From assembly GCF_029222925.1 (NCBI RefSeq), contig NZ_JARHUI010000003.1:417721-481720 (forward strand): a stretch of 64,000 nt of DNA. Reading direction: 5' to 3'. Below are positions 38,818 to 48,044 of the stretch, piece after piece. A program made the translations under genes and the position numbers. The stretch's first letter is position 1; every line of letters starts with the position of its first letter. This DNA comes from Algoriphagus sp. CAU 1675. Lineage in GTDB: Bacteria > Bacteroidota > Bacteroidia > Cytophagales > Cyclobacteriaceae. Below the pieces are notes generated by a model. The model ran no database searches. It was not told the origin of the DNA and saw nothing but the letters and a program-made list of their open reading frames with translations.

Positions 38818-40518
38818 CTAGTTTTTCAAATATTCCTTGTAGCTTTTATAGTCACCTTGAAACAATACTCTTCCTCTATCCATCAATATAATTTCATCAG
38901 CTTTTTGGATGGCACTTTCATTTTGAGTGATCAAAACCAAGGTCCAGTCTCCTTTCATCAAATAATCAATTATCCGATCGGCTACTTCCTTATCGATATG
39001 TAAAATGGCATTTTCCATAATCATGGCTTTTGGTTTTCCAACAAAAGCCCTGGCCAATAAAATACTCTGGATCAGTTTTTTAGACAAGCCCTTTCCTTCT
39101 GGCTGGAGTATGGTTCCTAAATCGTGAGGAAGCTTGTAGATATAATCTTTCAATTCGGTAAGCTCCAAAATAAAATCAAGCTGCTCCTGATTATAGTCTC
39201 TGCCGACCAAAATATTGTCGCGAATGGATCCGTGAAATATCTGTCCCATCTCCAAGCAATCTCCGATCAAACTGCGATATTTCTCCAGGTGAATCATATC
39301 AATGGAAAGATCATTGACCTTGATTTTCCCGGTAAAATCCTCATATAATCCTGACAAAAGTGAAAGTAATGTACTTTTCCCACTTCCACTTTTTCCCGTT
39401 AATACCACCTTTTTTCCGGGCTCTACTACTAAAGAAACACCTTTTAAAAGGGGCTCGTCTGCATCTACAGGCTGAAACACCACATTTTCCAATTCAAACT
39501 TCAACCCCTGTGGAATGGGTCGAATTGTTTTTTCATGACCCTCGGAATTTTCCATTTCTAGATCCATAACCTGTCCGAGTTTTTCAACCGAAACCAGAGT
39601 GTCATAAACCGTTTCCAGTGATAAAATCAACTTTTCAACAGAATTAACCACTAATACGATGATCACTTCAGCTGCTACAAATTGTCCAATACTGATCTGG
39701 TCGTTGATCAAAAGAAGACTGCCCGCTACCAACAACCCGGTTACGATCAGAATCTTAAACACAATCATGACCTTGTACTGGAATATCAAAACGGCGAAAT
39801 GCTTGGAGCGAAAATCCACGTAATGCTGCAACAGTTTATCTATTCGAAGAATCGGAAGTCGACTACTTCCTACCAGCTTGAAAGAATTCAAAGTACGGCC
39901 GATTTCTTCCAGCCAATACACGGTTTCATATTTATAAGTCGACTCCTTAAGTGCTGTTTCCATGCCTCTAGGCCCACTCAAAAAGAAGATCAAACCCAAA
40001 ATTGACACCAAAGTCACTCCAAAAAGAATGAAGATGGGATGGTAAACGGAAAGCAAAAGCAAACCAAAAATCACCTGCAAAAGAGCTGTGGAAAAATCAA
40101 TCAGGATCTTTGAAAGCCCTTTCTGCAAATTAATGGTATCAAAAAACCGATTGACAATTTCGGGCCCATACTTTCCATGAAGGATCTCCGCTTTCACTTT
40201 AGGAAGTCTGTATGCAAGGGAAAGACCCGCTTTGGTAAAAATCCGCTGTTGGAATTTTTCCATAATCTGAAGTTGGGAAACCTGCAAAAATCCTCCAAAG
40301 GCCACACCAGCTGCCACTATCAGTACCAATAATACCCAGGAAGTAGACACTCTGCCACCTAAGATGAAATTCAGAATGGCCTGTATTCCCAATGGCAAAG
40401 AAAGTGTGATCAGACCATTTAATATGGCATAAAAGTAGATTGCATAAACCTGATTTTTCTCCTCCCTCAAAAGCCTGAACACACGCTTTATTGGGGTTAT
40501 TCCAGTAACGTTACTCAT
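38818..40518 (-). CDS. ABC exporter-like protein with degenerate ATPase domain
   Basis: This 566-residue fusion of an ABC exporter transmembrane region (about residues 1-320) and an ATPase domain lies in an exporter operon. Walker A is intact (GKSGSGKST, Lys381). The Q-loop Gln is Glu423, the LSGGQ signature is LSKKL (478-482), Walker B is MIMEN (Glu502-Asn503, no catalytic Glu), and the H-loop His is Gln532. ATP may bind but normal hydrolysis is doubtful. There is no N-terminal C39 peptidase domain. It may be a regulatory or structural exporter, or may pair with another ATPase. Confidence 0.85.
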   Translation of the reverse strand: MSNVTGITPIKRVFRLLREEKNQVYAIYFYAILNGLITLSLPLGIQAILNFILGGRVSTSWVLLVLIVAAGVAFGGFLQVSQLQIMEKFQQRIFTKAGLSLAYRLPKVKAEILHGKYGPEIVNRFFDTINLQKGLSKILIDFSTALLQVIFGLLLLSVYHPIFILFGVTLVSILGLIFFLSGPRGMETALKESTYKYETVYWLEEIGRTLNSFKLVGSSRLPILRIDKLLQHYVDFRSKHFAVLIFQYKVMIVFKILIVTGLLVAGSLLLINDQISIGQFVAAEVIIVLVVNSVEKLILSLETVYDTLVSVEKLGQVMDLEMENSEGHEKTIRPIPQGLKFELENVVFQPVDADEPLLKGVSLVVEPGKKVVLTGKSGSGKSTLLSLLSGLYEDFTGKIKVNDLSIDMIHLEKYRSLIGDCLEMGQIFHGSIRDNILVGRDYNQEQLDFILELTELKDYIYKLPHDLGTILQPEGKGLSKKLIQSILLARAFVGKPKAMIMENAILHIDKEVADRIIDYLMKGDWTLVLITQNESAIQKADEIILMDRGRVLFQGDYKSYKEYLKN

Positions 40519-41188
40519 TTGTAATAGCCTTAATTACTAATTGATGGAAAAATTGAAATTTGGTTTCATTACTGATTCCAGTTTCTGTCATCCCGGGAAG
40601 ATGCAGGGCATTGAATGACTGCAGAAGACTGGATTCTAGAACAGTGAAAACCAAGGTTTTGGGAAATGGGTAACTCGGATTCATTTCCTCAATAATAGTT
40701 GTAACTCTCTCGCCGAACTTCAAAATTTGGGCAAAAATCCCGGTTTTATTCTCCTCATCTACCTGCTTGGTCAAATACCCTTTTAGGGATTCATTGATGA
40801 TTACTTCATGAAGAACCAAAGGATCCAAATAATCATTTTTGGTAAATAAAGGCCCCTCTGTCAAGAGTCTCAAAGCGACGGCAAGTCGGTCTTCAGCTGC
40901 CTTTAAATTGGCGGTGGCAAAAACCAGATTATGCTCCATCCAGCCCCAATACCAAGCCGACAAATAGAGCAAAAATTTATGCTTGTTGTCAAAATAGCGA
41001 TAAATCGCTGGTTCGGTGCTTCCTATCTTTTGGGAAAGTTTCTTAAATGTAAAATTCTCCAATCCCAATTCCAGCAACAATGCCAAACCTTCCTGGACAA
41101 TAGAAACTCCCAATTCTGAGCTAAAGGGCTCTTTGTGGTAAAGCTTTGAATTGACCTCTACCTTGATTTTTCTTACAATAGCCTCCAT
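40511..41188 (-). CDS. TetR/AcrR-family regulator of the exporter operon
   Basis: This 225-residue protein has a TetR-type HTH near residues 28-75 (GLENFTFKKLSQKIGSTEPAIYRYF). The C-terminal ligand domain is not assignable. It starts the exporter operon and overlaps the ABC gene by eight bases, so it likely controls its own operon. An inverted repeat at 41247-41268 is a candidate operator. Confidence 0.87.
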   Translation of the reverse strand: MEAIVRKIKVEVNSKLYHKEPFSSELGVSIVQEGLALLLELGLENFTFKKLSQKIGSTEPAIYRYFDNKHKFLLYLSAWYWGWMEHNLVFATANLKAAEDRLAVALRLLTEGPLFTKNDYLDPLVLHEVIINESLKGYLTKQVDEENKTGIFAQILKFGERVTTIIEEMNPSYPFPKTLVFTVLESSLLQSFNALHLPGMTETGISNETKFQFFHQLVIKAITNE

Positions 41189-41246
41189 TTTTTCTGAGAT
41201 TTCAGGATGGTAACGGAGCTAGTTTACAAAAGGTTTAGATTTACTT

Positions 41247-41268
41247 TAAATTTTGTTAGTAAAATTTA
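41247..41268. promoter_or_regulatory. Candidate TetR operator
   Basis: TAAATTTT (41247-41254) and AAAATTTA (41261-41268) form an 8-bp inverted repeat with a six-base spacer, 59 bases upstream of the TetR start. AT-rich composition lowers its specificity. Confidence 0.35.
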
Positions 41269-41310
41269 CAATGCTGAAAATAACAGATAAGAATTAGCTT
41301 CTACAAAAGC

Positions 41311-41338
41311 AAAAAGAGGAAGAAAACTCCCTCTTTTT
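41311..41338 (-). terminator. Terminator after the DUF983 gene
   Basis: AAAAAGAGG (41311-41319) pairs with CCTCTTTTT (41330-41338) over nine bases around a 10-base loop. On the minus strand it ends in a T-run just past the stop. Confidence 0.7.
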
Positions 41339-41342
41339 AAAA

Positions 41343-41717
41343 TTACTTTCCTCTATATTTCAGTTTACCCAACCAGTATAAATAAAGCGTTTTAGACAAA
41401 CGCAGCATGACGGGAAGAAGAAAAACATTCAAAACCACTACGGTCGTCAGGTACATCCATAGCTCTGGCTTTTCAATCAAAACATTAATGGCTACCAGAG
41501 CTGTGATCACCAATGCCACGGAAAATGCATAACTGATGTACATGGCCCCATAGTAAAAGTCTGGCTCTGGCTGGAAATTGGCACCACACACTTCACAATT
41601 TTTATTGACTTGGGACAGTTTATTATAACTGATCAAAGACACTGGAAACATATGTCCTTCCCTACATTGGGGGCACTTACCTCCCAACATGGCCACTAAT
41701 CCACTTTTCTTACTCAT
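41343..41717 (-). CDS. DUF983 membrane protein
   Basis: This 124-residue protein has two zinc-ribbon cysteine pairs (CPQC near residue 15 and CEVC near residue 41) followed by two membrane helices. This is the DUF983 layout. The function is unknown. It is transcribed alone and ends in a hairpin terminator. Confidence 0.88.
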   Translation of the reverse strand: MSKKSGLVAMLGGKCPQCREGHMFPVSLISYNKLSQVNKNCEVCGANFQPEPDFYYGAMYISYAFSVALVITALVAINVLIEKPELWMYLTTVVVLNVFLLPVMLRLSKTLYLYWLGKLKYRGK

Positions 41718-41782
41718 TATTTAAAATTTTTCACAAAATTAAACTTCCTGGATTCAGAAGCAGTAACTAAAATCACCATGAA

Positions 41783-41803
41783 AAAAGGGCTTTACGCCCT
41801 TTT
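41783..41803 (-). terminator. Terminator at the end of the 41.8-42.6 kb pair
   Basis: AAAAGGGC and GCCCTTTT form an 8-bp stem with a five-base loop overlapping the stop of the 70-residue gene; the minus strand continues with T. Confidence 0.75.
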
Positions 41804-42014
41804 ATCTTACTTCCTCCAATTCATCCAGTTCGAAATCTTTACCTTTTCCCCATTGGAGAAGTTCGGCAATGGTATAATACTCTAAGGTATCCAAGTCTTT
41901 GACTTTGAAATTATCCCCTTGAAGACGGTTCATGATTTCCAACTTCCTAACCTCACCTTGATTGACTAGAAGGTATTTTCTACCTACCCGAAGGTTATCC
42001 AACGCTATTGCCAT
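41802..42014 (-). CDS. Conserved small hypothetical protein
   Basis: This 70-residue soluble protein (MAIALDNLRVGRKYLLVNQGE...) has a short beta-rich start and an acidic tail (FELDELEEVR). I do not recognise a family. It begins one base after the DUF4920 gene stop and is probably co-transcribed with it. A terminator overlaps its stop. Confidence 0.6.
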   Translation of the reverse strand: MAIALDNLRVGRKYLLVNQGEVRKLEIMNRLQGDNFKVKDLDTLEYYTIAELLQWGKGKDFELDELEEVR

Positions 42015-42015
42015 T

Positions 42016-42561
42016 TTATGCTTTTTCTCGAATCACTACGCCTATGGCTTCAAATGTAATCTCTTTTTTTGGTTCTGTAATGGCAGCAATTTCCTCTTCG
42101 GATTTCCCTTGATCTTTTGCAAAATGACGGAGAGTTTCAACATCGGTTTCGGAAAGGACAGCAACCCCGTCCAAAACAATTGGAAAACCTTGGGAATTGG
42201 TTGGAACAAAAAATCCATAATCCTTGAAGGTTACACGCATGCTTTCCCCATTCGGCAAGTCCATGGTCAACCAACAGCCCTTACTTGAACAGACTTCTTT
42301 GATTTCACCAGAAATTTTTCCCGAAAAAGTTCCTGTTTCCTCTACAGTTCCAATCATTTCTTCAAAAGTCACCACCTCATTACTGGAAATTTCAGCGCCA
42401 TAATTTCCCGGAACGACTTCGGCTACGCCAATCACGGCCTCGCTTTTTTTATCAGTTTCATGATGGTGGGAATCTGATTCATGATGGGAAGAATCGGATT
42501 TTTGACAGGAAAAACTCAATCCTAAAAGAATGGCAAAGGAAATAATACTGGTCTTTTTCAT
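42016..42561 (-). CDS. DUF4920 lipoprotein
   Basis: This 181-residue lipoprotein (lipobox LSFSC, Cys19) has a His/Asp/Ser-rich linker (HHESDSHHHETD) and a core with CSSKGCWLTMDLPNGESMRVTFKDYGFFVP, split here over residues 90-119. The two cysteines and adjacent His/Met could bind a metal or form a redox pair; this is inference. DUF4920 proteins are common in Bacteroidota and uncharacterised. Confidence 0.83.
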   Translation of the reverse strand: MKKTSIISFAILLGLSFSCQKSDSSHHESDSHHHETDKKSEAVIGVAEVVPGNYGAEISSNEVVTFEEMIGTVEETGTFSGKISGEIKEVCSSKGCWLTMDLPNGESMRVTFKDYGFFVPTNSQGFPIVLDGVAVLSETDVETLRHFAKDQGKSEEEIAAITEPKKEITFEAIGVVIREKA

Positions 42562-42780
42562 AGTGTATAAAATTTTTCTAAAAATAGACTGTTATCCCAC
42601 ATCCTAAAAAAAAATTAATTCAAACTCTGTCAAAAAAGTCACACAAAATTCAAATAAAGCACTCAATCGATTGCAAAAATTGGAACTTTGAAAATCAATT
42701 GAAACAATTTTTTCAATAAACATTCAATTTTTTTAACAATCCTTTAATTTTACAGAGAATTTGATCGAATCAACTCTCTC

Positions 42781-44673
42781 ATGCCTCAAACCAAAAAATT
42801 CATCATCGATTTCGACAGTACATTTACCCAAGTAGAAGCTCTGGATATTTTAGGAGAAATATCTTTGGTAAATGACCCCGATGCACCATCCAAACTCCAA
42901 GCCATAAAGGACATTACCGACAAGGGAATGGAAGGTTCCATCAACTTTCGGCAAAGCTTGGAGCAGCGTCTGGCAATCCTAAAAGCAAACAAGTCCCAGA
43001 TCAAAGACCTGATTACTGCCCTTAAAAAGAAAGTCTCTAAGTCATTTGAGAGAAATAAGGAATTCCTGAAGGAAAACGCAGATGATATTTACATCATTTC
43101 CAATGGCTTCAAAGACTTCATCATTCCTATTGTATCCGATTATGGGATCAAAAAGGAAAACGTCTTTGCCAATGACTTTGTGTACGATGAATCAGGAAAT
43201 ATCGTAGATTTCAATAGAGAAAATCCCCTATCCCAGAACAACGGAAAGGCAGAAACCATTCGAAGAGTGAATCTGGAAGGGGATATCTATGTGATCGGAG
43301 ATGGCTATACGGATTATGAAATCAAAGCCTCCGGTTATGCCAATAAGTTTTATGCGTTTACCGAAAACGTACACCGTCCAAAGGTCACCAGTCAGGCAGA
43401 TCATATCGCACCGAGTTTTGATGAAATCCTATATATCAACAAGTTGAACACGAAATTTTCCTACCCAAAAAGCCGTATCAAAGTTCTCCTACTAGAAAAT
43501 GTACATCCTATCGGAATTGAGCTACTCAAGGAAGAAGGATATCAAGTAGAGGTGGTAAGCTCCGCCATGAGCGAAGAGGAACTTTGCGAAAAAATCAAGA
43601 ATGTTTCCATCCTGGGAATCCGTTCCAAGACCAATGTCACCAAAAAGGTATTGGAAAATGCCAATCGCCTGATTGCAATTGGTGCTTTCTGTATTGGTAC
43701 CAATCAGATTGACCTGGAAACCTGTCAGGAAAAAGGAATTGCAGTTTTCAATGCCCCATTCAGCAATACCCGATCCGTAGTGGAAATGGCAATCGCAGAA
43801 ATCATCTTCCTGATGAGGAATTTCTTCGATAAAAGTGTCGGAATGCATCAGGGAAAATGGGATAAATCCGCTACAGGAAGCTTCGAGGTAAGAGGCAAAA
43901 AACTCGGAATTATAGGATACGGAAATATCGGTGCCCAGCTTTCCGTATTGGCTGAAAACTTGGGCATGAATGTGTTCTACTACGATGTCATCGAAAAACT
44001 CGCCCTGGGTAATGCCACCAAACTGGAATCTTTGGACGAATTGCTCCAAACCTGTGACATCATTTCCCTGCATGTGGATGGACGTAAGGAAAATAAGTGT
44101 TTGATTGACCGCAAGAAAATCAACATGATGAAAAAGGGAGCCATCTTGGTAAACCTCAGCAGAGGGCATGTAGTGGATATTCCTGCATTAAAAGATGCTA
44201 TACTTTCTGGTCATTTGGCAGGTTGTGCAGTGGATGTTTTCCCTGAAGAACCCAAAAACAACAAAGAGCCATTTGTCTCTGAATTGAAAGGTCTGCCAAA
44301 TACCATCCTGACTCCACATATCGGAGGCAGTACTCTGGAAGCCCAGGAAAACATCGCCCGTTTTGTACCGGGCAAAATCATGGAATATGTGAATACGGGA
44401 AATACCTTCAATTCGGTCAACTTCCCAAATATCCAGTTGCCTTTCCTAAAGGACGCCCATCGATTGATTCACATTCACCACAATGAACCGGGAGTATTGG
44501 CCAAAATCAACCAGGTATTGGCTGGATATGAAATCAACATTGTGGGACAATATCTCAAAACCAATGAAAAAATCGGCTATGTAATTACCGACATTGATAA
44601 AGCTTATACACAGGAAGCCATCGAAGCCCTCAAGTCCATTCCGGGCACGATTCGTTTCAGAATCCTTTACTAA
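42781..44673 (+). CDS. serA: Phosphoserine phosphatase-like HAD domain fused to phosphoglycerate dehydrogenase
   Basis: The 630-residue protein begins with a HAD domain (FDSTFTQVEALDILGEI, residues 11-27, catalytic DFDST; later IGDGYTDYEI) that resembles SerB, then a D-3-phosphoglycerate dehydrogenase (GIIGYGNIGAQ NAD site, catalytic His in LTPHIGGST), then an ACT domain (HNEPGVLAKINQVLAG). This puts the first and last steps of serine synthesis in one chain. The catalytic residues visible in both enzyme parts look intact. A terminator follows at 44679. Confidence 0.9.
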   Translation: MPQTKKFIIDFDSTFTQVEALDILGEISLVNDPDAPSKLQAIKDITDKGMEGSINFRQSLEQRLAILKANKSQIKDLITALKKKVSKSFERNKEFLKENADDIYIISNGFKDFIIPIVSDYGIKKENVFANDFVYDESGNIVDFNRENPLSQNNGKAETIRRVNLEGDIYVIGDGYTDYEIKASGYANKFYAFTENVHRPKVTSQADHIAPSFDEILYINKLNTKFSYPKSRIKVLLLENVHPIGIELLKEEGYQVEVVSSAMSEEELCEKIKNVSILGIRSKTNVTKKVLENANRLIAIGAFCIGTNQIDLETCQEKGIAVFNAPFSNTRSVVEMAIAEIIFLMRNFFDKSVGMHQGKWDKSATGSFEVRGKKLGIIGYGNIGAQLSVLAENLGMNVFYYDVIEKLALGNATKLESLDELLQTCDIISLHVDGRKENKCLIDRKKINMMKKGAILVNLSRGHVVDIPALKDAILSGHLAGCAVDVFPEEPKNNKEPFVSELKGLPNTILTPHIGGSTLEAQENIARFVPGKIMEYVNTGNTFNSVNFPNIQLPFLKDAHRLIHIHHNEPGVLAKINQVLAGYEINIVGQYLKTNEKIGYVITDIDKAYTQEAIEALKSIPGTIRFRILY

Positions 44674-44678
44674 AAATC

Positions 44679-44704
44679 AAAGCTCCCAAACGGGAGCTTT
44701 TTTT
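44679..44704 (+). terminator. Terminator after serA
   Basis: AAAGCTCCC and GGGAGCTTT form a nine-base stem with an AAAC loop, followed by TTTT. Confidence 0.85.
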
Positions 44705-44730
44705 ATTACTAGGGCTTAAATGAAATCTTT

Positions 44731-45177
44731 TTAACTCTCCAAAAGTCTTCTGCAATAATTGATCTGTCCCAGATGATAATTGAAATGTCCATAGAGATGG
44801 ATCAGGAAATAACCGTAAGTCATGGGTTCACCGAATACTTCCAATGGATAGGATTTGTTCAGAATGCTTTCATCCAACCCTTCCAAACTTATTTCCAACT
44901 GTTTTTTTACCAAATAAATTTCTTCCAGAAGGTCTTTGGTATCAATTCCTTTTGCATTGAACTCCCGCTCACGGTCCCGGATATAGTCAAATCCTCCCAT
45001 CTCTTTGCAGACAAAAGCTCTGAGATTACCCAGCAAATGCATGCAGAGGTTCCCTGATGAATTGCTGATCCCGGGAGCTGTTTTCCATAGATTTTCCGAA
45101 TTGGAATACAGCTCGATTTCTTTTGCCAACCTGTCCAGATCCCGCTCGAAAAGTTGAATAAATTCTTTTAAAACCAT
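44731..45177 (-). CDS. DinB-family protein (DUF1572-like)
   Basis: This 148-residue four-helix-bundle protein has histidines placed like the DinB metal triad (CMHLLGN near residue 45; HLYGHFNYHLGQI at the C-terminus). DinB/YfiT proteins are thiol transferases or unknown hydrolases. No partner gene is nearby. Confidence 0.82.
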   Translation of the reverse strand: MVLKEFIQLFERDLDRLAKEIELYSNSENLWKTAPGISNSSGNLCMHLLGNLRAFVCKEMGGFDYIRDREREFNAKGIDTKDLLEEIYLVKKQLEISLEGLDESILNKSYPLEVFGEPMTYGYFLIHLYGHFNYHLGQINYCRRLLES

Positions 45178-45335
45178 AAAATTTGGGTTTAAACAATCAA
45201 AATTCTAAAACTTAAATCAGTCTCAAAAGTGTCTTTTAGAGTATAAAACGAGGCAGGAAAGAATTTAATATAAAAAAACAGTCAAACCCTTCCCCTAAAA
45301 CGCTACAACCCTTTGATAAGCAGCCTCCAAATAAC

Positions 45336-46694
45336 TCACTCTGAGCTGTCTACCACATTTTTTCTAGGTCCAAATTTTCCAGCTTTTGGTGGATTTGTTT
45401 GACTTTTTGCCGGGCTTGGAGCTTCCTGTGGAGCCTTCCCCTCTTTTTTGCCCTGTTGGGGCTGCTTCTTATTCTTCCTCTGTTTATTCTTAAAATTCGT
45501 TTTCTTTTTCTGGCTTTGTCCTCCTCCTGCTGAAGGGGACCTTTTCTGATCACGACGGTATTCAGGTCCAGCTTCAAATCCTTCAGGAAGTGGATTTTGG
45601 GTGACTTCCATCCCGATCAGGTTCTCAATCCGGACAAATTTGTGTTGGTCCTTCGGGTTGACAAAAGTAATGGCCTCTCCCTCCTTGTCTGCCCGGGCGG
45701 TACGGCCAACTCTGTGCACATAATCTTCCGGATCACTTGGCGTATCGTAATTGATCACCAGTTCGATTCCAACCACATCGATTCCCCTGGAGATGATATC
45801 CGTACCGATCAGGATTTTGACTGCCTTGTTTTTAAAAGCGGACATGATCTTCTCCCGCTCCACCTGCTCCAGATCGGAATGGAAGGCTTCCACCTCAAAA
45901 TGCTTGCGCAAGGCTTTATACAGGGCTTTCACCTTTTCCTTAGTAGAAGCAAAAATGATCACGGCCTCATAGGCTTTCTGGGAAAGAATATGCTTGACCA
46001 AGTCCTCCTTTTGCCCGTCATACACAGAATACATGGACTGAGTCACCCCTTCCGCTGTTTTTCCGATGGCAATGGAAATCTCCTCAGGTTGATTGAGAAT
46101 TTTCATGCTAAACTGACGGATTTTGGGAGGCATAGTAGCCGAAAACAAAACCGTCTGTCTTTTCTTGGGCAGGTAATTGACGATTTTCAAAATATCATCT
46201 GAAAATCCCATATCCATCATCCGGTCGGCCTCATCCAGAATCAGATGTTCCAATGAACTCAGATCCATTTTTCCTCCGGCCAAAAGAGCAATCAATCTAC
46301 CCGGTGTAGCCACCACAATTTCAGCTCCTGTTTCCAAGGCCTTTTTTTGCTGCTCCCATACGATTCCGTCCCCTCCCCCATAAATGGGAATGGAACTGAT
46401 CCCCAAAAAGTAGGCAAAGCCCTGAATTTGTTGGTCAATCTGAATGGCCAATTCCCGGGTGGGCGCCAATATGAGGGTATTGAGGCGGTTGGTGCCTGCC
46501 TTCGAAATCTTGTTTAAAACAGGTAAGATAAAAGCAGCGGTTTTTCCGGTTCCGGTCTGTGCACAAGCAATGAGATCCTTGCCTTCCAAAAGTACAGGGA
46601 TCGCTTTTTCCTGAATAGGTGTAGGCTTTTCAAAACCCATGGCATCCAGACCTTCCTGAAGCGTGGTTTCAAAGTGAAATTGAGAGAAATCCAA
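45336..46694 (-). CDS. rhlE: DEAD-box RNA helicase, RhlE type
   Basis: This 452-residue helicase has all main motifs: Q motif (TPIQEKAIPVLLEGKDLIA), AQTGTGKT, PTRELA, DEAD, SAT, and VGRTARADKEG. The C-terminal 75 residues are low-complexity and basic (KKKTNFKNKQRKNKKQPQQG), a typical RNA-binding tail. Such helicases act in ribosome assembly, RNA decay and cold growth. A clear promoter lies at 46743-46775. Confidence 0.92.
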   Translation of the reverse strand: MDFSQFHFETTLQEGLDAMGFEKPTPIQEKAIPVLLEGKDLIACAQTGTGKTAAFILPVLNKISKAGTNRLNTLILAPTRELAIQIDQQIQGFAYFLGISSIPIYGGGDGIVWEQQKKALETGAEIVVATPGRLIALLAGGKMDLSSLEHLILDEADRMMDMGFSDDILKIVNYLPKKRQTVLFSATMPPKIRQFSMKILNQPEEISIAIGKTAEGVTQSMYSVYDGQKEDLVKHILSQKAYEAVIIFASTKEKVKALYKALRKHFEVEAFHSDLEQVEREKIMSAFKNKAVKILIGTDIISRGIDVVGIELVINYDTPSDPEDYVHRVGRTARADKEGEAITFVNPKDQHKFVRIENLIGMEVTQNPLPEGFEAGPEYRRDQKRSPSAGGGQSQKKKTNFKNKQRKNKKQPQQGKKEGKAPQEAPSPAKSQTNPPKAGKFGPRKNVVDSSE

Positions 46695-46742
46695 AATGGA
46701 ATTATTTGATTAAAGATGTGATATCGACAATATGTAACTTAC

Positions 46743-46775
46743 CAAATATAGATTTAATTCCTACAGATTGCCAAA
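46743..46775 (-). promoter_or_regulatory. Promoter of the RhlE-type helicase gene
   Basis: On the minus strand TTTG (46772-46775) and TATATTTG (46743-46750) are separated by 21 bases, a complete match to the Bacteroidota promoter form TTTG-N19-21-TAnnTTTG. The start codon is 49 bases downstream. Confidence 0.65.
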
Positions 46776-46963
46776 TCTACGGGACCTGTCGGGCTAGACC
46801 TGATTCAATTCCCTTCCATTTTAGAATAAATGACTGAATTGGACTATATTTCATTTGTTGATAATTTGATAGTAAAAGACCAAAGGAAATCTCAGAGGAT
46901 CAACATTCATCCACTTGGAATCACTGGCCTCCTTCTTTGTTTCACTCAAGCAAACCAACTTTT

Positions 46964-48031
46964 ATGAATCCAAAAAGACTCAGCCGACTCTTTGCTCTCC
47001 CACTGCTAATTTGGCTCCTTCCGCTCCTGGGTTTGGCACAGAACTTCACCCTAAAAGGAAGATTGATCGATTCTGAAACCCGGGAATATCTGGACGGAGC
47101 CTCGGTCACGTTGAGGGAAACAGCATTTGGGACGGTGACTGTTGGCGGAGGAAATTTCTCCATTGGCAATCTCCCCGAGGACCGCTATGTGCTTTCCATC
47201 AATCTCCAGGGATACAACCGCTATGACCAAGTGGTCCATCTTCAAAAAGACCTCAATCTGGGAGAAATTTTCATGGTCCGAATTGGAGCAGCAGGAAGTG
47301 GTGCCGCGCTGCAAAAAACCATTCGATCGGACAACATCATCCGCCTGCTCAATGAGCGCCCCAACTTTATCGGAGGAAACATGGTCTACGGCATCCCTCC
47401 TGAACCCAAACAGGTGGAAGGCAACAATTACCTGGACCTCAAATGGAACTCAGCCTCCATCCTGCTCTACCGGGATCAGGAAGTTCTGGAGGGTTTCCGG
47501 GTCAGATACAATATCGTCTCCAACATGTTTGAACTGATGGAACCGGAAAACAACCTGGTCTCAGTCATGCCGGGACTTCGGGTACAAAACATCGTGTGGG
47601 TGGATTCCACCTATAAAGTCCCCCGCTATTTTGTCAATGGAATGGACTTCCGGGATGAAGGCGTTCCCATTTCGGGATTCTTTGAAGTCCTGATTGACGG
47701 GGAGCTTCCCCTGATGCGGAGGACAATGGCCGTCTTCAAAGAATCCAATTACAACACCGCTTTGATGGTTGGTCAAAAAAATGATCAAATCATCAAGCGG
47801 AATGTGTACTATTACCTCCGTGGAAAAGACGTAATCGAGGTACCCAAAAACCGCAAAAAGTTCTTTGCCCTCTTTGGAGACAAGGCCGGAGAAATTGAAG
47901 ACTTTGTCAATTCCAACAGCCTTTCGGTCAAAGATCCCAATTCGGTTTTCAAAGTATTTACCTTTTACAATTCCCAATTCGAAGGCTTCAGACCGATTAT
48001 GAGCCAATTGATTGACGAAACCAATAATTAA
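46964..48031 (+). CDS. Secreted protein with carboxypeptidase-regulatory-like domain
   Basis: From the ATG at 46964 it has 355 residues: signal peptide (LFALPLLIWLLPLLGLAQ), a carboxypeptidase-regulatory-like beta-sandwich (TLKGRLIDSETREYLDGASV), and a C-terminal region of unknown type. I prefer this ATG over the upstream frame from 46937. The gamma-glutamyltransferase gene starts 13 bases after its stop, so they probably share an operon. It could be an outer-membrane-associated partner of that enzyme. Confidence 0.75.
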   Translation: MNPKRLSRLFALPLLIWLLPLLGLAQNFTLKGRLIDSETREYLDGASVTLRETAFGTVTVGGGNFSIGNLPEDRYVLSINLQGYNRYDQVVHLQKDLNLGEIFMVRIGAAGSGAALQKTIRSDNIIRLLNERPNFIGGNMVYGIPPEPKQVEGNNYLDLKWNSASILLYRDQEVLEGFRVRYNIVSNMFELMEPENNLVSVMPGLRVQNIVWVDSTYKVPRYFVNGMDFRDEGVPISGFFEVLIDGELPLMRRTMAVFKESNYNTALMVGQKNDQIIKRNVYYYLRGKDVIEVPKNRKKFFALFGDKAGEIEDFVNSNSLSVKDPNSVFKVFTFYNSQFEGFRPIMSQLIDETNN

Positions 48032-48044
48032 ACCATCACCCCTT

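Noticed and set aside
43522..44169. A 215-codon minus-strand frame inside serA
   Set aside because: It is antisense to the conserved dehydrogenase domain and has no motif of its own.
45597..46202. A 201-codon plus-strand frame opposite the RhlE-type helicase
   Set aside because: It is antisense to the helicase motifs, so a shadow.
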